The position numbers were made by a program, and so were the translations under genes. The notes beneath the pieces are model-generated. The model was given only the letters and a program-made list of their open reading frames with translations. It had not been told where the DNA came from and did no database searches. 64,000 nucleotides of DNA from Granulicella aggregans (GTDB lineage Bacteria; Acidobacteriota; Terriglobia; Terriglobales; Acidobacteriaceae). Positions 10,133 through 19,800 of the stretch are shown here, in pieces (the first letter of the stretch is position 1; each line of letters opens with the position of its first letter). The stretch spans positions 806,001 through 870,000 of the forward strand of contig NZ_JACHIP010000003.1 of assembly GCF_014203275.1 (NCBI RefSeq), in the 5' to 3' direction.

Positions 10133-10226
10133 GGTGTTGCTCCTCTGGTGTTGCATTTCCGCTGTTAGGTACCGATAGTCTAAAAAGCAGGCGCGGAGTC
10201 GGCCGTCGCGTGAGTCACTTGGTGGG

Positions 10227-11117
10227 CTAAGAAGCACGCTTGGGATTGAGCTGATCGATGTGTGCGAGCGCAAACTCGCCGACGGTCATGGAACGCTGCC
10301 CGGTCAGCTTTTCGATATTGTTATCCGCACCAGACATCACACCGTTTTGGTAGTCAGCCATCGCTCCGCCGAGATGCTGCACGACGTAGGGAGGAACTCC
10401 CATTGCGGCGATCGATGCACAGTATTCATCGATGGGCAGATCTTGGAAGGTAATCTTACGCCCCAGGGCTGCCGTGAGTTCAGCCGCCATCTGCTCATGA
10501 TCCATCTCAACGGGACCCGAGAGATCGAGCGTCTGGCCGAATAATTCGTCCGGATTCTTCAGGATGGCGGCGATGGCCCGCCCTTGATCCTCCGCCGCAA
10601 TCGGAGAGTGACGGCCCCTCCCGACTGGCATACGGAGTTTGCCCTCGTTTACAAAGAACGGCAACTGCCAGGGATACAAGAGCCATTGAAGAAAGTAAGT
10701 TGGTCTCAGATTGATAAACGGAATACCAGACCACTTGATCACTTCTTCCGCGATGAATGTGTCACGGCACGACCAGCTCGTGGATGTGCGGCTTGCTGAA
10801 CGTTGCGACAGGTTCACGATAAAGGAAACACCAGCTTCCTTGGCCGCTTGAAGAAAATTGACTGTTGCGTTGACGAGGCCTGGGGCGACCGGGTAGACGA
10901 AGTAAGCTGCTTCGACACCTTCCATGGCCTTGCTGAGTGTATTGATCTCTTGGAGGTCCCCAATCACGACCTCAGCGCCCAGCGCTTCAAGCGCTTTGGA
11001 GCGCTCGTCGACCTTTCTTACCATGGCCCGGACCGTTAGCCCCGCTTTGATGGACTCCGCGACGGCGGCCCTGCCTGTATCTCCGGTTGCTCCTGTGATG
11101 AGAACTTTACGGCTCAT
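10227..11117 (-). CDS. NmrA-like NAD(P)-binding protein
   Basis: This 296-residue atypical SDR starts at ATG 11117 (MSRKVLITGATGDTG) with GGAAGGGC upstream. The Rossmann motif is TGATGDTG; VRAMVRK follows at the end of beta-2 as in NADP(H)-preferring NmrA/azoreductase-type proteins. There is no YxxxK dyad in the classical position. A paralog lies at 11630-12541, and each is next to a small ferredoxin-fold-like protein, so the pair looks like a duplicated two-gene unit. Family members act as NADP sensors or quinone/azo reductases; which applies here is unknown. Confidence 0.85.
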   Translation of the reverse strand: MSRKVLITGATGDTGRAAVAESIKAGLTVRAMVRKVDERSKALEALGAEVVIGDLQEINTLSKAMEGVEAAYFVYPVAPGLVNATVNFLQAAKEAGVSFIVNLSQRSASRTSTSWSCRDTFIAEEVIKWSGIPFINLRPTYFLQWLLYPWQLPFFVNEGKLRMPVGRGRHSPIAAEDQGRAIAAILKNPDELFGQTLDLSGPVEMDHEQMAAELTAALGRKITFQDLPIDEYCASIAAMGVPPYVVQHLGGAMADYQNGVMSGADNNIEKLTGQRSMTVGEFALAHIDQLNPKRAS

Positions 11118-11216
11118 AGAGTGCCCTTCCTCGTGGCGCTTCGCGCCGATAGTGCATGCAGCGATCAATTGTGATTGCCAGCGGTGGAGCGGAGTTCCAG
11201 CGTCGGCGGTGGGCGA

Positions 11217-11546
11217 TTACTGAGTGAGTAGAAGCCTGAGCGGAAAGAGTGGGCCCAATTCGATGAGTTCGAAGTTCATCAAGTGTTCTTTCGCCAGGGG
11301 TAACGCGCTGAGGTACGTGTGCGCCTGATCAAGTGAGGTCAAATTCAGAATGAAGACAACGCCCTTTCCGTCTGGTCGACCGAACCATTGGTCGATCACG
11401 CCGTCGAGGTAAAGCCGAACCGTGTCCGGCACTTCCTGTGGCATAATGGCTGCTCGCTGCTGTGGCGTAATGGGCTCGTCGACCTTGCCGATCGCCAGGA
11501 TCTTTGTTGTACGGCGTGTCAATTTCTCATCGGTAGCAGTTGCCAT
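11217..11546 (-). CDS. Small protein, muconolactone-isomerase/YCII-like
   Basis: A 109-residue protein with the core pattern KILAIGKV ... DTVRLYLDGVIDQWF ... GVVFILNLTS...A...LSALPL ... FELIELGPLFPL, which resembles ferredoxin-like muconolactone isomerase/YCII-type folds. It is paralogous to the product at 12686-13090, which carries a signal peptide, while this one does not. It lies between the two NmrA-like genes on the same strand. The enzymatic role is unproven; such proteins are often found next to SDR/NmrA reductases. Confidence 0.65.
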   Translation of the reverse strand: MATATDEKLTRRTTKILAIGKVDEPITPQQRAAIMPQEVPDTVRLYLDGVIDQWFGRPDGKGVVFILNLTSLDQAHTYLSALPLAKEHLMNFELIELGPLFPLRLLLTQ

Positions 11547-11629
11547 GTATCCCTCCAGGATGGTGTTGCCGTCAAGTGCGCCGAGGAAAGGCCCCGGCGC
11601 ACTTCGCTTCTTCTCTGGGTTGCCGGTAT

Positions 11630-12541
11630 CTAAACGAAGGCGGCATGATTCGCCATGACGAAGTCCTCAACGGTCATCAAGGGTTGGCCGATAATTGCCG
11701 TTCCTGTCTCGTCGGTTCCACTCAAGAGGCCCTCTTGTTGATCCACCAGAACAGAGGTGAAATGGTTTCGCTTAGCGGTGTCCTCGGACAAGCCAAACAT
11801 ATCCAGGAATTCGGAGACGCTAACTTGCTCAAACTTGATCTCCTTGCCCAAGACGCGACCTACCTCTGCAGCCAGCTCTTTGTGACTAAATTCAACGGGT
11901 CCGTGGAGTTGATAGGCCTTTCCTTTGTGAAGAGACGGGTTCTCTAAAATGCCAACCACCACTCGAGCGATATCGCTCGCAGGCATCGGAGCGAAACGGC
12001 TCTCAGCGTCGAACGGCACAACATACCGCCCTTTCCGAATGAGTGGCGCAATGTAGAGCAACCATTCTGCGAAGAATGTGACTCTGAGATGCGCTGTCGG
12101 AACCCCGGACCAATTGAACACTTGCTCTGAGAGCCAGTGGCCCCGGGTTGCGGGGCTTCGAGCATAGGGGCGCGATTGCTTGTGTGACATGTTGGCGATC
12201 ATCTCCACTCCCTGCTCCTTCGCCGCCTGAGCGAAGATGACGGAAGCCTCGACGATTCCAGCTGCGAGTGGGTAAACGAAGTAGGCGGTTGACACGCCCT
12301 TTATCGCCGCCCTGATTTCGTTGAGATCCAAGAAGTTTCCGACGACCACCTCGGCGCCGAGCTTTCTTAGAGCGTCAGCACGCTCGTCCTCTTTTCTGAC
12401 CATCGCCCTGACGCGGTGACCCTTTTCCAGCAGAAGCTTGACTGTTGGGCGTCCCGTGTCACCTGTGGCCCCCGTCACGAGAATCAGCTTCGCGTCGGGA
12501 GCGCATGAAGCGCCCTCTTTGATCGTTTTCTCTGTCGTCAT
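11630..12541 (-). CDS. NmrA-like NAD(P)-binding protein (paralog)
   Basis: A 303-residue protein with LILVTGATGDTGRPTVKLLL and VRAMVRKEDERADALRKLGA near the N-terminus, closely parallel to the protein at 10227-11117 (both share STAYFVYPLAAG/EAAYFVYPVAPG and GATGDTGR). Its own 15-residue N-terminal extension (KTIKEGASCAPDA) is extra. It is one half of the duplicated NmrA-like/small-protein unit. NADP(H) binding is expected; the substrate is unknown. Confidence 0.85.
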   Translation of the reverse strand: MTTEKTIKEGASCAPDAKLILVTGATGDTGRPTVKLLLEKGHRVRAMVRKEDERADALRKLGAEVVVGNFLDLNEIRAAIKGVSTAYFVYPLAAGIVEASVIFAQAAKEQGVEMIANMSHKQSRPYARSPATRGHWLSEQVFNWSGVPTAHLRVTFFAEWLLYIAPLIRKGRYVVPFDAESRFAPMPASDIARVVVGILENPSLHKGKAYQLHGPVEFSHKELAAEVGRVLGKEIKFEQVSVSEFLDMFGLSEDTAKRNHFTSVLVDQQEGLLSGTDETGTAIIGQPLMTVEDFVMANHAAFV

Positions 12542-12685
12542 GTGATTTCTGCTTTCTTCCCGCCTAGTGGCTTCCGCCCTAAGGGGGTCTCGATGTAAGT
12601 GTTTTCTTTTCTGATTACCTAGCTGTGAACAGGTGTGTGCTGCCTAAAACAAGAGCCAACGGGTCAGCTCCGGCTTGGTACTGGT

Positions 12686-13090
12686 TCAGTGTTGGCTTGC
12701 ATGAGGAAGCGAAAGCGCCAGCGGGCTGAGCGGACCGATTGGAATCAATTCGAAGGTCATGATGTTCTTCTGGACAAACGGGAGATTGCCCAGGAAGGCT
12801 TGAGCATCACTGACCGAAGAGGCGTTGATCACGAAAACAACCCCGTCTCGATCTGTGAGGCTGTACCACTGATCGATCTTCCCGGAGAGATACATCTTGA
12901 CTGTGTCGGGAAGCTCGTCAGAAGCCAGGAGTTTTATGATCTCCGGCGTGCGCGGACCGGTAAGGTGCCCAATCGCCAGAACTTTTGTGGTTGGAACGGC
13001 TGGAAGCCGAGCTGGTTCCGTGTTCTGAGCGCGTAACGAAGCTGGGCAAGTTGCTGCGAAAAGAAGTACTGCAAGGACAAGATTCTTCAT
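12686..13090 (-). CDS. Exported paralog of the small muconolactone-isomerase-like protein
   Basis: It starts at ATG 13090 (AGAGCTT region upstream) with a signal peptide MKNLVLAVLLFAATCPASLR, cleaved probably before or after AQN. The mature ~110 residues align with the product of 11217-11546: TKVLAIGHLTG, DTVKMYLSGKIDQWY, GVVFVINASSVSDA, FELIPIGPLSPL. One cytoplasmic and one exported copy beside two NmrA-like proteins is unusual. Function unknown. Confidence 0.65.
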   Translation of the reverse strand: MKNLVLAVLLFAATCPASLRAQNTEPARLPAVPTTKVLAIGHLTGPRTPEIIKLLASDELPDTVKMYLSGKIDQWYSLTDRDGVVFVINASSVSDAQAFLGNLPFVQKNIMTFELIPIGPLSPLALSLPHASQH

Positions 13091-13139
13091 AAAGCTCTCC
13101 AGTAGACGTTCTGGTGATGCCGTGGCGACCGCGGTTCGG

Positions 13140-13310
13140 CGTGACGGTGATCTCTCATGCAGGTGCATGCAACCTACAGCTATCGGTCCATTTGCTTCTT
13201 TGCTGATTCAATCAAAAAGGTAGAAAAAACCTCGTTAGTTGCTACCTAGATGACTTCCTTCCGCTGTGACGGTGTCCCTCATGCAAATTTAGAGCGCAAC
13301 TGTCAGCTAA
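13140..13310. repeat. Imperfect ~40-bp direct repeat upstream of the small exported protein
   Basis: GTGACGGTGATCTCTCATGCA (around 13140-13160) and GTGACGGTGTCCCTCATGCA (around 13266-13285) recur about 126 bp apart, with further similarity after them (CAACCTACAGCTA versus CAACTGTCAGCTA). This could be a duplicated regulatory site. Confidence 0.4.
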
Positions 13311-13435
13311 AAGATGCAGAAAGTTTCAATCGGGACTGGCTGGCTGATGCGATGGATCCCTGCGCTTTGATTAGAGCAACGCCGCCCCGCAGGGGTCACG
13401 GTCTGTGAGAGCGGTCATGCATTGATCAGTCAGGT

Positions 13436-13999
13436 CTATTTAGAAAGTGCTCTTCGAGCGGAGTCAGACAGTGTGACAAGGGAAGCCGCGAGCATGATCG
13501 CATCTTTGATCACCAGTCGCCCGACCCCGGATAGGTATGGAAAGCCATGGGCCGTGTCCCCGAGTGCCGGCACCCATGCTTCTGGCGTCGTGATAAGAAA
13601 GCTGAGCGTTGTAAGGGACATGAAGAAGAGCAAAGCACTTCCTATAGCAGACACTCGCGGTGCGATTGGGGCACATGCGACGAGCAGTCCGATCCCTACG
13701 ATGACGGCACCTAAGAGATGAGAGAAGGTGTAGGTTCCATTGTTTTCGTGCCATCGCCGATTAGCTGGCTTGAGTTCACCTTCCTTGTTCATATGTGAGC
13801 GATAAGAGGCGGGGTCCCGATATAAGAACTTCATCAACGGGCTATTGGCAACCAGAGGAACGATGCTGTCGGCTTCATAGTTTGCGAACTTCAAGCCACC
13901 GATCCAGAGGAGCACGAGAACCAAAGCGCACCGCAACAGGTTGAGTCCGAAGCGCTCGAGATTTGCAGCGCGGCCTAATAATGTCGTTGCCATCTTCAT
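13436..13999 (-). CDS. DUF417/YkgB (RclC-like) membrane protein
   Basis: A 187-residue protein with four hydrophobic segments. It has the family signatures LWIGGLKFANYEADSIVPLV, ANSPLMKFLY, and HGFPYLSGVGRLVIKD. In Escherichia coli the family member RclC belongs to a reactive-chlorine stress operon. Its position among SDR/NmrA reductases fits a redox- or electrophile-stress setting, but that is inference. The start ATG at 13999 could also be the next ATG two codons on. Confidence 0.82.
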   Translation of the reverse strand: MKMATTLLGRAANLERFGLNLLRCALVLVLLWIGGLKFANYEADSIVPLVANSPLMKFLYRDPASYRSHMNKEGELKPANRRWHENNGTYTFSHLLGAVIVGIGLLVACAPIAPRVSAIGSALLFFMSLTTLSFLITTPEAWVPALGDTAHGFPYLSGVGRLVIKDAIMLAASLVTLSDSARRALSK

Positions 14000-14083
14000 C
14001 TCTTAGGAACCTCTTGCCTCAGACAACTTTTGAACTTGCGACCGCCGTGGCGTTGGACGCCGACCGCTTCGAGTTGCGGGACA

Positions 14084-14626
14084 TCACTCGTTACCGCGAA
14101 GCTGGGTGGGTGCCACGATGACTTCTATCTTTCCCGATGAGACATCGTAGACGAGACCCGAGATCATGAATCCGCCTGGGATATCTTTCTGTCTCCTATA
14201 CGCTACGACATCCATCGCGACCGCTTTCCTCGGATCGGTGATCTCCATAGTGTCCAGCTCAGATCGGCTAACGCCGAGATGGGTTGCGAGCAGATCCGGC
14301 GCGTGTTTGTAGCACCCAGTGATCCCACACTCGGTGTGGTGAAGCACGACCAGGTTCCAGCCCGATCCCATCTCTTGACCGGCCGCCCTAGTAACGATTG
14401 GAAGAAGAATCATAGCTTCAACCAAGGCCGGATTGATCCTCCCACCAATGTTCCGATAGATGGCCGCTTCTCCTGGCTTAAGCCCAAGAACATCCAGCGG
14501 GTCAACTCTGGGGTCGAGGCACCCGATGATGATAGTCTTCGTCGATGGAATGATCTTCAGATCCGCCGAATGACCGTGATTCGCAAATTCCGAGTTGCGC
14601 TGAATAACTGTTTCGATGAATGTCAC
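14084..14626 (-). CDS. Beta-class carbonic anhydrase-like protein
   Basis: A 180-residue protein with the zinc-site layout of beta carbonic anhydrases: CLDPR (Cys plus the Asp-Arg dyad) at ~36-40 and HHTECGITGC (His and Cys ligands) around residues ~96-105, with the glycine-rich RNIGGRI between them. Short beta-CA-like proteins of this size are common. The reaction would be CO2 hydration to bicarbonate in the cytoplasm. It lies between the RclC-like gene and an alpha/beta hydrolase on the same strand. Confidence 0.8.
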   Translation of the reverse strand: MTFIETVIQRNSEFANHGHSADLKIIPSTKTIIIGCLDPRVDPLDVLGLKPGEAAIYRNIGGRINPALVEAMILLPIVTRAAGQEMGSGWNLVVLHHTECGITGCYKHAPDLLATHLGVSRSELDTMEITDPRKAVAMDVVAYRRQKDIPGGFMISGLVYDVSSGKIEVIVAPTQLRGNE

Positions 14627-14729
14627 AACATCCTCCGCTTATTGACCAGGATTCCTTTTCGTGGGACCAACAGTGTTGTTGCTCTCTGACTTGCAGCGAG
14701 CTAGGTGGTTTCGTAGGCCATTACAGCTT

Positions 14730-15572
14730 TCAGACGTTAACCGTCAGATGAAGGTCAATCCAGGACTTGATGTCGGAGATCACCACCGACTTGTCGATGT
14801 CGTTGAGCAGATCGTGGAAGCCGCCCTCGTAGAGCTTCAAAGTCTTATCCACAGAACCGACCACGTCGTAGAAATGCTGGCTTCCGCTCGGCTTGGTATT
14901 CTCGTCAGCGGTGCCATGAAGAATGAGCACCGGCAGCGTAATCAAAGGAAATTCCTTCTTGAGACGCTCGTCCGCGCGAACCAAAGCAGCCATTGTTCGG
15001 GTCGGCTGAGTCTCTTTCCCGATCAGCGGGTCATTGTCCATGACCTCCACCGCCCGCGCGTCGCGCGAGAATTTCTCGTTTGGAAGGTGGAGCAGATGAG
15101 TGTGAGGTGCGATCAAGCTCAGCCCTTTGAAAACGGCGAGAACGAAATCCGGCGCCGGCAGTTCGTGAGCAAAGCTTTCGCAAATCAGTCCAGCCAGTTC
15201 ATTCGGATGATCAATCGTATAGAGACAGGCGACAACGCCCCCGGCGCTGTGGCCAAGCATCAGGATCGGAAGCCCGGCTTCTCTTGCTTTCACGATGTCC
15301 ATGAGGGCTTCAACGTCGTCGACATAATCTTCGAATGTCTCAACATAGAAGCGCTCTCCATCCGATTTACCGCGTCCACGTAGATCGATCGCGTATACGG
15401 CAAGATCGCCGGCAACGAACTGTTCGGCCACCCAGCCGTAATAACCACTGTGCGCGTTGAATCCGGGGATGATGACGATCACCGCTCGAGCCTTTGATGC
15501 AGGCTGCCATGATTGAACGAAGATATTCTGCCCCTTCGCGTTTTGAATCATTTCCTGTTTAGGTTCGCTCAC
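14730..15572 (-). CDS. Alpha/beta hydrolase, monoacylglycerol-lipase/S33-like
   Basis: A 280-residue cytoplasmic protein. It has the nucleophile elbow GHSAGG (Ser ~109), an upstream IDLRGRGKSDG strand typical of monoglyceride lipases, the acid Asp in LPVLILHGTADENT, and the histidine in YEGGFHDLLN. RBS GAAGGAATTC precedes ATG 15572. Substrates are likely monoacylglycerols or similar esters. The gene ends the minus-strand cluster on its 5' side. Confidence 0.85.
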   Translation of the reverse strand: MSEPKQEMIQNAKGQNIFVQSWQPASKARAVIVIIPGFNAHSGYYGWVAEQFVAGDLAVYAIDLRGRGKSDGERFYVETFEDYVDDVEALMDIVKAREAGLPILMLGHSAGGVVACLYTIDHPNELAGLICESFAHELPAPDFVLAVFKGLSLIAPHTHLLHLPNEKFSRDARAVEVMDNDPLIGKETQPTRTMAALVRADERLKKEFPLITLPVLILHGTADENTKPSGSQHFYDVVGSVDKTLKLYEGGFHDLLNDIDKSVVISDIKSWIDLHLTVNV

Positions 15573-15843
15573 AAAGAATTCCTTCTAGACTAGGTGATTT
15601 CCCCATTGCGTTACATGAGGTAGACACGTACGACGCTACATGGGGGTTTGTGATCCTTCTTTGCGAAACAGACCAATCGTTGTCGAAAAAGGTGACGATC
15701 ATCGCGGGATACCTCCCTAACCTCGGAGTACTACCAAAAGCTTGCTCACTTTCGGTAAAGGCGGAATAGGACAGGCGGAATGACGACCCCTTGATGCTGT
15801 CGGGCCCGGCGTCGCGGGTGTGCTCTAGCTTTGCGTTCTTGTG

Positions 15844-16560
15844 CTAATACGCCGTCACTTCGATCATGTCTACAGCAAGGAGTGGCGCCGCCGGGACGAT
15901 CCGATAGTCGCCGTCGGACGCGTACACTCGTCTCTTAGTAGGTACAACGATCCCTTGAACTTGGCGATATCGTGACGCGAAGTTAAGCCAAGTGGCTCCC
16001 TTGAGCAGATCGACTGAGTAGTCCTGTCGGCGGAGCAGACCGTCGGGGCCGAAGCAGGACACCTGGTCGCGAGTGTGACTGGTTACACCTTCCGGAAATG
16101 TCACCCACAGCCTTCGCCAGGTCTCCCCCTCCTCCTCGACCGAGGCAATCTCCCGGGTGACGAAACCATCGTAGCTGTACAGAAATGGGACAGTGAGATC
16201 GGTCCAAAGAGCTTCACTGCTAAAGCAAGCGACATCGAAGTCATCCCAGGGTGTCACGCGGTTGTGATTCGCCAAGCTGCCTCTTGGGTCATCGCGAGTC
16301 TCAAGAATCTTACCGTCGAAAGTTTCAAACACGATCCGATTCGGTTCGAAGATAGATCGCTTGCCTTGGGTGGGGAAGTCCGTAATGAGCCGCTCCCGCT
16401 TGGTTTCCGCCGTCATCACAACTTCTTTGAGAACATCCTCCTGGCCCTTATCAGACCAAAGAGTGCCGGTTATCGAAGCGACAATTCGAATGGAATGGAG
16501 CTTGTTCCAAGCTTTCAGCCCTCCATGCGCCTCGATAGCAAGATTTAGTAGATCGCTCAT
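15844..16560 (-). CDS. Conserved hypothetical protein
   Basis: A 238-residue protein without signal peptide or membrane span. The start (LLNLAIEAHGGLKAWNKLHS) and the alternating strand pattern that follows (ASITGTLWS, KRSIFEPNRIVFETFDGK, WLNFASRYRQVQGIVVPTKR) resemble LolA/LppX-like half-barrel proteins, but without an export signal the comparison is weak. I do not recognise a specific family. It is on the same strand as the hydrolase, 270 bp upstream of it; that gap shows no gene. Confidence 0.65.
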   Translation of the reverse strand: MSDLLNLAIEAHGGLKAWNKLHSIRIVASITGTLWSDKGQEDVLKEVVMTAETKRERLITDFPTQGKRSIFEPNRIVFETFDGKILETRDDPRGSLANHNRVTPWDDFDVACFSSEALWTDLTVPFLYSYDGFVTREIASVEEEGETWRRLWVTFPEGVTSHTRDQVSCFGPDGLLRRQDYSVDLLKGATWLNFASRYRQVQGIVVPTKRRVYASDGDYRIVPAAPLLAVDMIEVTAY

Positions 16561-16873
16561 CTGGATCTCTCAATAGTCAGAGCGTGTCGGCGCAAACGTG
16601 GCTGTTCATACCTAGGCTGTTATGTCGTGCAGAGTTGCGAGGCTCTTCGAAAGAAGGCGGTAGCGCTTTAGTAAAAAGCCGCCGAGCGACCTGGGTACGT
16701 GGTCTGTCACCAACATCCCAGGGGTTGGCCTGGAGCTTCGCTTAGACTAGGACATTGAGAAGGATTACATCTTGTTCAAAAGGATCCTCTCCTTGTCTAT
16801 TTCGGGCATAATGATGCCAGTCTGTTCCAGTTTCTAGGCAAGCTCTTGTTGAGTTGATTCGAGCATGTTTGCA
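16561..16873. other. Intergenic region, nothing assigned
   Basis: 313 bp between two minus-strand genes. I see no ORF with support, no strong hairpin and no repeat family member. Confidence 0.4.
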
Positions 16874-19800
16874 CTAAGCCTTGGCATGCAGGTGAGCGTA
16901 CTCGATCTTGGCCTGCTGGAATATAGGGAGACTTGCGTCTGCGCTCTTCCAGAGCGCGAAGAAGGTCTCATAGGACTTCTGCGCGGCAGCCGGGTTCCCT
17001 TCCATGGTTTCAGCTCTTGCCACCTGTAGGTGCGCTAGGGCGGCGGTTACGTCTCGACCGGTTAAGCCGGGGTTATCGATAAGCTTTTGAAACTCGAGGG
17101 ACGCGAGGTGACCTTGACCTGTTTGCAAATACGCCAGCCCGCGTATGTACGCGGGGTAGATACCATTGAAGGATTCGGGGGCGGCTAATTCATACGGGGA
17201 GGTCGATCGCAGGGCATCGATCGCCCCTTTAGGGTCATGATTGCAAATCATAATCGATGCTCGGATGGTGGGTAAGTAATAGTGTTGGACGATCGTATCT
17301 AGCGGGGTTTCTAGATCAAGCTCATCCATGATCTTCTGAGCTTTTGCCGGCTCGCCGGCTCTCGCGAAAGCCAATGCAAGGATTGGCAAAGTATTCGCGT
17401 TCTGGACCATAATCGAGTACTTTGCTGCAAGCTTTCGTGCGACGGCCTCGTCACCAATTTCGGCTCTATCGAGAGCAAGGAGATCACCATATTTAGCAGT
17501 GGTGGCTGAGTCTCCGCCCTTGTCAGCCATTTCGATGGAGCTATTTGTCAGGCGAGTCTCATCCGCAAACCGCCCGTAATACCCCTGCACCATCGCCTCT
17601 GCGAATAGAAACCTGTGATCGATGTGAGGCTTGCCAACTGCCCAACTCGACTGTTCCTGCATGCCCGGTTCATTCTTCGTCAAAAAGGCAAGAATGAATT
17701 TCTGATTGCGGAGATCGGGGTTGTCGAAGTTCAGCCTTTCTGCCTCTGCGATCGTCGCTGCAGCTTCTTCAAATCGATTGGTCACAATATAGACATAAGC
17801 AAGGGAGTCATAGCTCCATGGACTGGGGAATACGCGGACAGATTCCCTGGCCTCAGATAACGCCTGATCTAGCCTCCCGACCGTAAGCAAACTGATGCCG
17901 TAATTGGTATGAGCTATAAAATCGTCGGGATATAGTTGGACCCACTTCGCGAGGACGGAAAGATTCTTTTCCTGGTCCCCGGTCGCGGCTTGGTAATAGA
18001 CATTATCGATTTGGAACTGAACTGGCTGCGTGACCCTGTCTCGGAGAGTGAAGGCCTTTTTAGCAGCCTCGACAGCTAAACTGTGGAGTCCGATCTTGTC
18101 CTCCATTCCGGCCAACGCGGTGTAAGCCATCGCGAGATTTGGGTCGACAGCTATGGCTCTATTGAGGTCTGAGAGAGCCGCCGGAATGTCGAGAGCGAGG
18201 ATGCCTCTGTAACCCTCCATCAGGAGTTGCAATGCTTCGGGCGAGGCGCTCAGTGCTATGTCTAAGGGCTTGTTATAGGCGTTGACTGAATCTGGGGGTT
18301 CCCCTAGTTTGCCTCGCAGTTCGGCAAGCAGCTGCCCCGCCTCATGGGTTATCTGGGTCCTGCTTGGAACTCCCTCCTCAACGGCCGCGAGAATAGCCCC
18401 GGACTTGCAATCAAGCCCCTTCATCTCGATGCGAAAGTTGTTCCCTTCGTTGGCGATGGATGCCTCGATGACCATTCTGCTGTTGGTACGAACGCAGACC
18501 TGACGCCCTATCTCCGGAGTGATCTTGGCGTCGTTCGCTATGTGCATCTCAGCCATTGCTTCCTGAAGCTTCACGGTCTGCATCACATGCACGTAGGGCG
18601 TTTGCTGAAGGCCGAAATAGAGCGTCGAGTACAGCGCATCATCGAAGACTGGATCTCTTGTCTCATTCGCGGTTGCAAGTACGACCGTATCGTTTGGGGA
18701 GAGGACGATCCGCGGGTGGGCACGGCGATAGAGTGCTGTCCCTGTTCCGACAAGCGCGAGAACAGAAGCAGCCAAGATGCTAAGCTGCCTGCGGCTTGGC
18801 TTCAAGGTCGAGTCTGCTCGAACTTGCTCAAGAGCGCGACGCATCTCCAACGCGGAGGAGTATCTTCGTTTACGGTCTTTTTCCAGGGCCTTTGCTATGA
18901 CTGCATCAAGCTGTCGCGGCACCGATGGGTTGACTCGTCTGGGAGCGAGGGGGGTCTGACTGAGAATCGCATTGTGAACGAGTGTTGCATCCTCACCCTC
19001 GAAGGCACGCCGACCGGCTGCCGCCTCGTACAGAACAAGCCCCAAAGAGAAGATGTCCGTTGCGGGATCAAGTGGTGCTCCGCGGATCTGCTCCGGTGAC
19101 ATATAGCTTGCCGTCCCGATCTTCGAACCCGCGACTGTGATCGAGGTGTGGATCGCCTTGGACGCAGAGCCGCTGAGTCGACCGCCCTCCGTGTTCTCGA
19201 TCGATGCTGGAAGCGCGGGGACGCCCACAACATCCTCCTGATCAATCAGTTTCGCCAAGCCGAAGTCGAGTATCTTTATCGGTCCCGATGTGGTCAGAAA
19301 AATGTTCGCTGGCTTGATGTCACGATGAATGATGCCTTTAGTGTGAGCTGCCTGAAGGCCGTCGCAAACCTGAAGTGCGATCTCGATGATCCTCGTTGCC
19401 GAAAGAGAGTGGGAGACAGACTGATCAAGTTCGTGGCTCAGCGAAACTCCGTCGAGCAACTCCATCACAATGAAAGGTTGGGCATCCTGCTCCTCAACTT
19501 CATAGACCGTACAGATATTCGGATGGTTCAGAGTAGAGGCGGTCTGTGCCTCGCGCTCAAATCTTAAGAGCGTAGTTTCATCATTGGCCACCGCCGGAGG
19601 AAGAAATTTCAGTGCAACGCGACGGCCGAGCCTTAGATCCTCGGCGCTGTAGACGACCCCCATTCCTCCTACTCCGATGGCCTCGAGTACCCGGTAGTGC
19701 GATACCTTCTTTCCGATGATTTCGTCGCGCGGAGGAAGATCCTGTGCGATCTGCAAGCGTGGCAGCTGAGGCAGAGCGGCCGACTGAAGGACTTCTACTT

